From: JBHGBB01 sp041946755
Lineage (GTDB): Bacteria > UBP4 > UBA4092 > JAOAEQ01
Direction: 5' to 3'
Assembly: GCA_041946755.1 (NCBI GenBank)
Contig: JBHGBB010000036.1
Location: 1-23,291, forward strand
DNA length: 23,291 bases
Below the pieces are notes generated by a model. It made no database searches. It was not told the origin of the DNA and saw only the letters and a program-made list of their open reading frames with translations. The translations under genes and the position numbers were made by a program. Positions 1-7,115 of this stretch are shown piece after piece (position 1 is the first letter of the stretch; each line of letters opens with the position of its first letter).

Positions 1-1
1 T

Positions 2-1487
2 GTTTCAATCCACGCCCCCGCGCAGGGGGCGACGCTTGCTCGATAAGCAATTCGTCTGACTTCTGCAGTTTCAATCCACGCCCCCGCGCAGGGGGCGACT
101 TACGCTATCCCCATCCTTCGATATTTAGAATGTTGTTTCAATCCACGCCCCCGCGCAGGGGGCGACAGCAATATCGAGCTGTGATTAATTATTTTTAGAA
201 GTTTCAATCCACGCCCCCGCGCAGGGGGCGACTATAAATAATAGACTATCTTAGTCTATTCATATTGTTTCAATCCACGCCCCCGCGCAGGGGGCGACTG
301 GGGATATCGAGGATATTAAACGAGCGACTTATGTTTCAATCCACGCCCCCGCGCAGGGGGCGACGAGCATGAGGTAACCTGGACAGGCGGATATAGTAGT
401 TTCAATCCACGCCCCCGCGCAGGGGGCGACAAGATAAAATACGTTTAATACTTTGCTCATCGAGGTTTCAATCCACGCCCCCGCGCAGGGGGCGACTAAT
501 TATTATTCATCTCCTTTAATACCTTAACTAGTTTCAATCCACGCCCCCGCGCAGGGGGCGACTTGGGGACAAATAGATTATTGGACTAGAACAATAAGTT
601 TCAATCCACGCCCCCGCGCAGGGGGCGACTATCAAGCTAAATTAATTATTTTTAATACAGTATGTTTCAATCCACGCCCCCGCGCAGGGGGCGACATGTT
701 CGCTCTACATCATCTGTTTGGCTATTAGAGGTTTCAATCCACGCCCCCGCGCAGGGGGCGACACCATGCCAAGTTTGTAAAATCGTAACGCTAGTGTTTC
801 AATCCACGCCCCCGCGCAGGGGGCGACCAAATAGGGCAACGTTTCGACGTTATCCAACGTGTTTCAATCCACGCCCCCGCGCAGGGGGCGACTATTTTTT
901 TGTCTTGGATACATCAACCCAAATATGTTTCAATCCACGCCCCCGCGCAGGGGGCGACCCGGATTTATGCGTTTTTTCTAATTCCGCAATTCGTTTCAAT
1001 CCACGCCCCCGCGCAGGGGGCGACCGCCATACCGATACTCAATTCTTTTCTATCAGATGTTTCAATCCACGCCCCCGCGCAGGGGGCGACTACCATTAGT
1101 TCCCGCCCTGATAGCGAATCAATGTTTCAATCCACGCCCCCGCGCAGGGGGCGACCGGGTAGAAGTCCGGGATGAGAAACGGCATCATGCCGTTTCAATC
1201 CACGCCCCCGCGCAGGGGGCGACCCTTTAGAACGAGATATAATAGATTCATCATAATGTTTCAATCCACGCCCCCGCGCAGGGGGCGACTTCGCTTCCCG
1301 ATTTCATTCAAATGATACCACCAGTTTCAATCCACGCCCCCGCGCAGGGGGCGACACCTCATAGAGAGGAATAATATTCGCTTCGATTTGTTTCAATCCA
1401 CGCCCCCGCGCAGGGGGCGACGCTTGCGTATTATCCGGCCCATCAACTCCGCCAAGTTTCAATCCACGCCCCCGCGCAGGGGGCGAC
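2..1487 (-). CRISPR. Type I-C CRISPR array, 23 repeats, truncated by window edge
   Basis: Twenty-three identical 32-nt repeats begin at 2, 68, 135, 201, 267, 333, 399, 465, 531, 598, 664, 731, 796, 861, 927, 993, 1059, 1124, 1192, 1258, 1324, 1390 and 1456. On the plus strand each starts GTTTCAATCCACG and ends GGGGGCGAC. They enclose 22 complete spacers of 33-36 nt, mostly 34. Read on the minus strand, the repeat has a 7-bp stem (CGCCCCC/GGGGGCG) with loop TGCGC, followed by the 11-nt tail TGGATTGAAAC. That tail is the 5' handle known from type I-C crRNAs cut by Cas5c. Transcription is therefore leftward, with the leader at 1488-1673 and the newest spacers at the right. The leftmost repeat is undegenerate and flush with the window start, so the array very likely continues beyond it. 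Confidence 0.98.
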
Positions 1488-1673
1488 TGTAACACAAACA
1501 ATTCATGCTAAATCAATAGTTTAATGAGCCTATTTTGCGAATGTACCAATTTATTCTTATAAAAAGATAAAACATATTCATTAGAATAAATTAAATAAAT
1601 GAAAATCAATAAATCATACGATTTGCGAACAGCTATAGGTTTTAATGATAGCTTAGGGTTCGCAAATAATATA
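1488..1673 (-). promoter_or_regulatory. CRISPR leader
   Basis: This AT-rich 186-bp stretch separates the cas2 stop codon from the first transcribed repeat, the usual place for a type I-C leader carrying the array promoter and the adaptation signal. It holds no convincing ORF. The half next to the array is rich in A/T runs. The half next to cas2 holds a stem-loop, listed separately. I could not pick one unambiguous promoter. Confidence 0.8.
1621..1667 (-). promoter_or_regulatory. Stem-loop between cas2 and the leader
   Basis: Perfect 10-nt arms ATTTGCGAAC (1621-1630) and GTTCGCAAAT (1658-1667) enclose a second 6-bp stem, AGCTAT (1631-1636) with ATAGCT (1648-1653). A 4-nt bulge separates the two stems on one side. 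The structure starts 6 nt after the cas2 stop codon. No U-run follows in the cas direction, so it is a poor intrinsic terminator. It could stabilise the cas mRNA end or be a protein-binding element of the leader. Confidence 0.6.
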
Positions 1674-1964
1674 TTAAACAATCATCGGTCCTTCCGGATC
1701 ATAAGAAGGATTTGCGCCAATATGCTCAACTCGGGGTTTCCAATTAGCACCAAGGAAATAAAATCTTAAACTATCCTGCTCCTGGTCAATAATACTTATT
1801 AGCTTAACCTTGAGTTCAGTCCATTGCGCCGGATCGACTAAACATTCAAAAACAGATTTTTGTACCCGCTGTCCTTTGTTAACACAAGCTTTCGCTACAT
1901 GACGAAGCCGTTTCCTTCCTTTTGGTGTTTCCGTATTTACATCATAGGTAACCAGAACCATCAT
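1674..1964 (-). CDS. cas2: CRISPR-associated endonuclease Cas2, type I-C
   Basis: Cas2 dimers bridge two Cas1 dimers in the spacer-integration complex. The 96-residue length is normal for subtype I-C. The N-terminal beta strand MVLVTYDV carries the conserved Asp of the ferredoxin-like fold. GQRVQKSVFEC and DSLRFYFLG are typical family blocks, and the C-terminal tail SYDPEGPMIV is characteristic of I-C Cas2. It starts 5 nt after the cas1 stop codon. A GGAGG overlapping the end of cas1 lies 8 nt from the first of two adjacent ATGs, supporting the start used here. It is the last gene of the cas operon and adjoins the leader. Confidence 0.97.
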   Translation of the reverse strand: MMVLVTYDVNTETPKGRKRLRHVAKACVNKGQRVQKSVFECLVDPAQWTELKVKLISIIDQEQDSLRFYFLGANWKPRVEHIGANPSYDPEGPMIV

Positions 1965-1969
1965 ATCAA

Positions 1970-3007
1970 TTACCTCCAGATAAACGGTGGATACGCATCC
2001 AAATCACCGCGAATATATCTTGCTAATAATAATGCTTGTGCATAGGGAAGCAATCCAATAGAAATTGTCTCCTCAAGAAACGGATGTCTGATTTCTTCCT
2101 GTTTGCGTTTCTGCCACGCCATCAGAACAATCTTCCGTGTATCATCATCCATGAGAATCCCACCGGATTCTTTTTTCAAAAATCCTTTTCCGTTAATCTG
2201 ATTTCGGTTTACTAAGCTTAAAGCCATTCGGTCTGCAAGACAGGAACGAAATTCTTCCATCATATCCAACGCTAATCCAGGTCGTCCCGGTCGTTCAACA
2301 TGTAAATATCCGACTGCCGGATCTAGCCCAACCGACTCTAAAGCAGATTGAATATCCAAGATTAGAAGGGCATACAAAAAGGATATCAACGCATTCATAT
2401 TATCCATGGGAGGACGTCGAGACCGTTCTTTAAAAAAGAATTCCATTTTCTGATTTAAAATAAAATAGTCAAAAACAGAAAAGTAAGCTCTAGCAGCATC
2501 TCCTTCCAATCCTCGAAGAGAATCAATATTTTGATTTTGCTTTATATGTTCAATTTGTCGATCTAGCTCATGAACCGCCCGAGAAAATTCTGATAGAATA
2601 TTCGCATCAGAATATTTATTATCCCGTAACGCTCGCTGTATGACAGTTCTGGAATTAGTTAATTTACCAACTAAAAAAGAAGCTGCAAGAGATGCGGTTA
2701 TCGATTTATCATCAGCCATACGATATTGTTGACGTCGCAGTAACACGTTTCCTGATACAGAGCCACTCACTTTAGCCAGAAATCTACCATATTCAGTTAT
2801 AAAGTTTAGCGATACCCCGTTCTCCGCACACAGATGCATCAATGATGGACTGGCACCGGTATAACCAAAGCAAACGATACTTTCCAGATTATGTATAGGT
2901 ATTTGGAGTCTTTTCTCTTCGCCCACCAGCACTTGAACCGTCTCTCCTTCTTTAGCTAAATATGCGTCCGGTTGGGTTACATAAAGTACGTTTAATAATT
3001 TCCGCAT
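1970..3007 (-). CDS. cas1: CRISPR-associated integrase Cas1, type I-C
   Basis: Cas1 is the metal-dependent integrase that inserts new spacers at the leader end of the array, together with Cas2 and, in this subtype, Cas4. The protein has 345 residues, the usual length. The N-terminal beta-rich domain runs to about residue 85 and the helical catalytic domain follows. The metal-binding triad is visible: Glu168 in GLEGDAARAY, His236 in YLHVERPGRPG and Asp248 in LALDMMEEFR. The start lies 2 nt after the cas4 stop codon, with GGAG 8 nt upstream of the ATG. It appears intact, so adaptation should be possible. Confidence 0.98.
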   Translation of the reverse strand: MRKLLNVLYVTQPDAYLAKEGETVQVLVGEEKRLQIPIHNLESIVCFGYTGASPSLMHLCAENGVSLNFITEYGRFLAKVSGSVSGNVLLRRQQYRMADDKSITASLAASFLVGKLTNSRTVIQRALRDNKYSDANILSEFSRAVHELDRQIEHIKQNQNIDSLRGLEGDAARAYFSVFDYFILNQKMEFFFKERSRRPPMDNMNALISFLYALLILDIQSALESVGLDPAVGYLHVERPGRPGLALDMMEEFRSCLADRMALSLVNRNQINGKGFLKKESGGILMDDDTRKIVLMAWQKRKQEEIRHPFLEETISIGLLPYAQALLLARYIRGDLDAYPPFIWR

Positions 3008-3009
3008 AC

Positions 3010-3711
3010 TTATTGCTCCAATTTCGACTGATTATCCAACAAGTCTTGGATATAATCAGATGCAGTCTTCTTTTTTCTAGATAATTTAGGTAAACAAACT
3101 TCTTTCATCGAACATAATTCACAGGCTTTGGTATATTTTGCCTGCGGAGTAACTTCAGCATCGTATAATTCATGCATCTTCTTTGCTAAGCTAATAACTC
3201 GGCTCCTTAATTCTTGAGAAAAGGTTACCGGGAAACGATGCCGTTGAAGTCCATAATATAAAGAGCCAGATGCAATCTGTATTTTTAACATTTCTTCCAA
3301 GCATATAGCTTGACCACAGATTTGGACTTCATCACGGTCATCAGGTTTTTGTTTACCCCGTTTGTATTCTACTGGATAGGGAATCCAGTATCCAGTCTTA
3401 TCCGGTAACTTAACTGCTTTTACTGGTTGTTCTTGAAGCAGCTGATGCCATTCAATGATATCAATTACGCCATAAAGTCCTAATTGATATGAATGTATAG
3501 GAACGGAGCGTGATACCATCAATTCCCCTCTACTTTCAACAATGAACGGATCATCTACCCGATGATGGAGTTGTCTTCCTTCAGCAGTAAATAGATTTTC
3601 AGTCCATTGTTGTTCCAAAACCAGTAAACCCCATTGGCGCTCACAGAATGCTAAATGCTGCAATCCGGAGAGCGCTAATAATTCATCATCTTGATAAAGC
3701 TCCTGTGTCAT
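3010..3711 (-). CDS. cas4: CRISPR-associated exonuclease Cas4
   Basis: Cas4 is a RecB-like, iron-sulfur nuclease that trims prespacers and selects those with a correct PAM before Cas1-Cas2 integration. The four cluster-ligand cysteines are present: Cys23 near the N-terminus (FCERQW), and Cys197, Cys200 and Cys206 in CELCSMKEVC. Nuclease residues are visible as Asp84 (GVIDII), Glu115 and Lys117 (PVEYKRGK), and the QxxxQ-type helix around Gln130-Gln134. The 233-residue length is normal for a stand-alone Cas4. Its ATG overlaps the cas7 stop codon (ATGA) and no good ribosome site precedes it, so translation is probably coupled to cas7. Confidence 0.97.
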   Translation of the reverse strand: MTQELYQDDELLALSGLQHLAFCERQWGLLVLEQQWTENLFTAEGRQLHHRVDDPFIVESRGELMVSRSVPIHSYQLGLYGVIDIIEWHQLLQEQPVKAVKLPDKTGYWIPYPVEYKRGKQKPDDRDEVQICGQAICLEEMLKIQIASGSLYYGLQRHRFPVTFSQELRSRVISLAKKMHELYDAEVTPQAKYTKACELCSMKEVCLPKLSRKKKTASDYIQDLLDNQSKLEQ

Positions 3712-4625
3712 AATTTTTCTATCAGTTTCACTCCATTGGGAACCGTATCTTTTTTAGCTTTGATAGTGTAATCTGAAATAGCACGCGGGGGATTCTCCGG
3801 GTTATTCCGCTGAACGGTAATTAGGTCAAACAGTTTATGCGCTGGCGCATTCCCCAGCTTGGAGTCATGCTCAAATATAAAGAGCTTCCGCGATGCCATT
3901 TTCCCGCGAGCTGCAGAGTGATCGTGCTCAAAGAGATTAATGAGCGCTTCCCATAATAACTCTAGATCCTCTTTAGAAAACTGAGTTTTTTCGGCTAAGC
4001 ACGCAGAAATATAACCCTCGGCACGATAAAGAGCATAGGGAACTATATGCTTTCGGCCCATTTCATGTTCTTTTTTCTCAGCATCTTTCTCTGAAGTTAC
4101 CGCAATCCGGGTAATAGTAATTTCTTGTTGAACAATCGGATCAATACTCCTAGCAAAATTAATCTGAACCGGACCGCGTACCTGACCACAATTAACTTCT
4201 GTTGTCATCACAGCTCCAAAAGTTCGGATATCAAAGAAATTAATACACATGTACCGTGTGACCTTTTCAGCATCTTCTTGTTCTTTCGGTAATTTCTTTG
4301 ATTCAGATTTCAATCCGGCCAGGTCATAGGCTACCAGATGTTGTTTGTTTAGCACAGCACCATCGGTCACATAGATATTAAATCCTTCTAGGTTTTTCCC
4401 ATCAGAGCCTTTTTTAACCGTATCTACATAATCTCTGATTTTCCGTTTCAGGCAGACATCGGTAATAATTCCAAAGCTGGTTTCGGGGTCTATGCGTGGC
4501 ATATTCCCAGCATCCGGGTCACCATTGGGATTCCCATTTTCTACATCAAAGAAAAGTACAAACTCATACCGCTTATCGATTGGTTTTTGATTTTCAATAG
4601 TTAAGTTGATAGTATCGGTAGGCAT
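3708..4625 (-). CDS. cas7: Cascade backbone protein Cas7, type I-C (Csd2)
   Basis: Cas7c subunits polymerise along the crRNA spacer to form the backbone of the type I-C interference complex. The 305-residue protein opens with an 18-residue extension and then the signature of the Csd2/Csh2 family, FDVENGNPNGDPDAGNMPR, followed by GIITDVCLKRKIRDYV. The glycine-rich stretch around FGAVMTTEVNCGQVRGPVQ is also typical. It begins 2 nt after the cas8c stop codon, with AAGGAG 5 nt before the ATG. A strong ribosome site fits the need for several copies per complex. It overlaps cas4 by 4 nt. Confidence 0.97.
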   Translation of the reverse strand: MPTDTINLTIENQKPIDKRYEFVLFFDVENGNPNGDPDAGNMPRIDPETSFGIITDVCLKRKIRDYVDTVKKGSDGKNLEGFNIYVTDGAVLNKQHLVAYDLAGLKSESKKLPKEQEDAEKVTRYMCINFFDIRTFGAVMTTEVNCGQVRGPVQINFARSIDPIVQQEITITRIAVTSEKDAEKKEHEMGRKHIVPYALYRAEGYISACLAEKTQFSKEDLELLWEALINLFEHDHSAARGKMASRKLFIFEHDSKLGNAPAHKLFDLITVQRNNPENPPRAISDYTIKAKKDTVPNGVKLIEKL

Positions 4626-4627
4626 AG

Positions 4628-4987
4628 TTACTCCTTTTCATTTTTATCTTTTTTTGTAAATATAGCGTTACGTTGGTGATAGTATCCCAAGATAAACAAA
4701 CCTTGGTCTTCAAGGTTGAGATGAGCCGGGAATTGGTCAATCTCATTTACGACTTCTTTAATCCGATTATTCACGGAAAAACCATAATCCGATTTGGCAA
4801 TATGATGTTGTGCTAAACGAATTAAGATCGGAAATACAGAGCGTGGGGTTGCTGATGCTGCGCCAAAATATCTGTCTCGAATAGTGCTATTAATACCGGG
4901 ATTCGCATCTTCTTGAGCTTTTTCGAGCCAAGCGAATAATCTACCGAGCCTGTACGGTACATTGGTACTTCCTTCATTTAAAGCCAT
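4628..4987 (-). CDS. cas11c: Cas11c small subunit from an internal start in cas8c
   Basis: Inside cas8c, codon 481 is an ATG (4985-4987) preceded by AAAGGAGG (4993-5000) with a 5-nt spacer, as good a ribosome site as any true start in this operon. Initiation here would give a 119-residue, mostly helical protein identical to the C-terminus of Cas8c. Type I-C systems are known to make their small subunit Cas11c by such internal translation, and several copies line the non-target-strand path of Cascade. The size and position match. Whether it is made here is inferred from the ribosome site alone. Confidence 0.85.
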   Translation of the reverse strand: MALNEGSTNVPYRLGRLFAWLEKAQEDANPGINSTIRDRYFGAASATPRSVFPILIRLAQHHIAKSDYGFSVNNRIKEVVNEIDQFPAHLNLEDQGLFILGYYHQRNAIFTKKDKNEKE

Positions 4988-6427
4988 GGTAGCCTCCTTT
5001 ATAGTTATTCCGTTAATCCGAGCTTGTCGTATTAAGCAAGCTTTTATAACGGAAGTTCTAACATAATTAATCTTTTGATCTGCATGGATACGGGTTAATA
5101 TTGCAGTATATAAACCCTGCGGATAAGACATACCCTCCAATATGGAACGAATTAAAGCACCATTTATGAGGGGTGGGACATTCTCAGACTTCCCCTGTAC
5201 GGCCAATTCTTTTAAAATAATCCATACAGGAATAAAATCAGGCTGAGAATCATACTGTTTCTGGATTACCAAATCCTGATAGTGTTGTCCTATTCTTGTT
5301 ATCAAAGTACCCAGCGTATTGACATGCCAGAAACGGACAGATATACGCCCGGCATTAGGTGATAATCCCAATATATAGAAACGGATATCCGGATCCCAAT
5401 CAGGTGATATATCTTTCAAGTGTAAACCTTGGCGCACACGATCCAAGATAGTGTATATTTTTTTTGATACCCCGGAATCATTTATCGGCTTTGAATCTGA
5501 ATCACGCACAACATTTATATCATCATCATTTACTTCTGGTGACAAGAGTTCCAGTAGCATATCTTCTGCCGGTGTTTTTCGTTCTGCCCAAAATACAGTA
5601 GTAGTATCACCAATTCTTATTCTCTGCTTAGAACCAAAACGAAGAAGATGTCTAAGGGCTGTTCCATAAGCAAAGGCAGCATCCTCTGATACAGGCGAAT
5701 TATAGGATTGTGATTTGCCATAGGACTCAAAAGAATCTTGGTTAAAAGAGACTAAACTTGCACCTGATGTTTGAGCGCCTGGAATACCTTTGAAATCTGG
5801 GTGTAATCTTGCGATTACCTTTTTCTCCCCCGTTATCAAACATTGGCTCAATATTTCATTGCCTGTTGATGGATTACTTTGATGCGATTGCCAAAGCTCC
5901 ACAGCTGCGTTTCGTTCATGAATATTTTGATATTCTGGGTGTAAACGAAAAACTAGATTACTTGCAGATGCAAGATCCTCCATACGATTATTTATAAGAG
6001 GATGATTTAGGGATTCTTCAGGTTTCCATCGATTTAAGAATTTACATATAGCTTGAAGCCCTTCATCTTCTGAATTACCAATAATATTCAGATTGTATTT
6101 TTTGAAGTGTAAAAAATGCTCCTTTGCTATTTTTGCACCTTTGGTTTTCTTATCGAATTCAATACCCAATACATATTTGGGATTATCGCTTAAGTAATTA
6201 GAAGACATACCCGAGGTTCTTTTCCCTTGTACAGGAACATCTATTTCAGGACTAATCAACTTTTTCCCTTCCTGTTTTCGTAAATCAATTAGATTGAGCA
6301 ATTCACCATCTTTAGAGATATTCAGCGCAAAACTAACTTTTGCTTTAGAATAACCGGGTTTGGCAACATGGGACTCCGGATCATCCAAAAGCCGTTGGTA
6401 GTATTGGTAGAGAGATTGTAGAATCAA
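4628..6427 (-). CDS. cas8c: Cascade large subunit Cas8c (Csd1)
   Basis: Cas8c is the large subunit of type I-C Cascade and recognises the PAM and recruits Cas3. The 599-residue length and gene position match Csd1. Recognisable blocks include YSKAKVSFALNIS near residues 25-37, SSNYLSDNPKYVLG at 75-88, CLITGEKKVIARLHPDFKG at 196-214 and the C-terminal helical region from about 480. The start is TTG and overlaps the cas5c stop codon (TTGA). It is well supported by AAGGAGGT at 6436-6443, 8 nt upstream. The C-terminal 119 codons also appear to be translated separately as Cas11c. Confidence 0.96.
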   Translation of the reverse strand: MILQSLYQYYQRLLDDPESHVAKPGYSKAKVSFALNISKDGELLNLIDLRKQEGKKLISPEIDVPVQGKRTSGMSSNYLSDNPKYVLGIEFDKKTKGAKIAKEHFLHFKKYNLNIIGNSEDEGLQAICKFLNRWKPEESLNHPLINNRMEDLASASNLVFRLHPEYQNIHERNAAVELWQSHQSNPSTGNEILSQCLITGEKKVIARLHPDFKGIPGAQTSGASLVSFNQDSFESYGKSQSYNSPVSEDAAFAYGTALRHLLRFGSKQRIRIGDTTTVFWAERKTPAEDMLLELLSPEVNDDDINVVRDSDSKPINDSGVSKKIYTILDRVRQGLHLKDISPDWDPDIRFYILGLSPNAGRISVRFWHVNTLGTLITRIGQHYQDLVIQKQYDSQPDFIPVWIILKELAVQGKSENVPPLINGALIRSILEGMSYPQGLYTAILTRIHADQKINYVRTSVIKACLIRQARINGITIKEATMALNEGSTNVPYRLGRLFAWLEKAQEDANPGINSTIRDRYFGAASATPRSVFPILIRLAQHHIAKSDYGFSVNNRIKEVVNEIDQFPAHLNLEDQGLFILGYYHQRNAIFTKKDKNEKE

Positions 6428-7101
6428 CCGGAAACACCTCCTTCCTGAAAAATTGGGATTTCAATAATTCCGTCTTTCATGATGGCATGAAAGAAAACCG
6501 GATTCATGTCATTCTTAAAATCAATATCATGCAGTATTAAGCCCAAATCTTTTTCACCTTGATAATACGATTTAGGAATAGACTCTTCTTTTTCTAAAAG
6601 CGCAAAATGAACGGGAAACTCCCGGCATCCAAAATAGGGCCGATGATAACATTGCCCTTCCCGCATCCGGCGGAGTGCCATATTATAGTGCTTGTCCTCG
6701 GTATCTTCAGGACCCGCCTTAACGGTCATCTCAAAATGCGCTTCAATAACATATTCCACATCTCTTAATAGCATAGTTGCCCGTTGCTGCCGATTATCTG
6801 TAATATCTAAATTGAGAATTCTATCTGATTTTCCTTCAGCCATTTCCTTCAATCCTTTTAAGGAAAGAGTTGGTATTTTGCTTCCGACTTCATTCCGCCG
6901 GATATTCTCAAACCGGATTTGCTTAATAACATAAATCTTATCTATCACCCAGCGAATAGCAGGTTTCCAGTGGATGGCTTCTAAAATCCCCCGTGCAGCG
7001 GACGGCGTCAGTACATCATAACTTAACCGTTCCGCTTTCATTTCCGGGCGAGTGAAACAGGCATAATCACCCCAGACCTTTAACCGTATTCCATAACCCA
7101 T
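6424..7101 (-). CDS. cas5c: crRNA-processing Cascade subunit Cas5c (Cas5d)
   Basis: In type I-C, which lacks Cas6, Cas5c cuts the repeat RNA at the base of its hairpin and stays bound to the 5' handle. The protein matches the family strongly from its first residues: MGYGIRLKVWGDYACFTRPE, then RLSYDVLTPSAARGILEAIHWKPAIRW and a late FGCREFPVHF block. I place the start at the ATG at 7101, which has AAAGGAGGG 6 nt upstream. A longer frame from a TTG at 7119 would contain that ribosome site and add six residues the family does not have. The result is 225 residues, the usual size. The cas3 stop codon lies just upstream. Confidence 0.96.
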   Translation of the reverse strand: MGYGIRLKVWGDYACFTRPEMKAERLSYDVLTPSAARGILEAIHWKPAIRWVIDKIYVIKQIRFENIRRNEVGSKIPTLSLKGLKEMAEGKSDRILNLDITDNRQQRATMLLRDVEYVIEAHFEMTVKAGPEDTEDKHYNMALRRMREGQCYHRPYFGCREFPVHFALLEKEESIPKSYYQGEKDLGLILHDIDFKNDMNPVFFHAIMKDGIIEIPIFQEGGVSG

Positions 7102-7115
7102 TATTATCCCTCCTT

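Noticed and set aside
34..67. Spacer 1 sharing CTTGCTCGATAA with the inverse of the palindrome at about 21126-21137, as possible self-targeting
   Set aside because: Only 12 nt match. With 22 spacers and a 23-kb window on two strands, such a match is expected by chance.
662..1501. Open frames inside the CRISPR array on both strands
   Set aside because: Their proteins are repeated translations of the repeat unit (for example FNPRPRAGGD) joined by spacer sequence. They are artefacts of the array.
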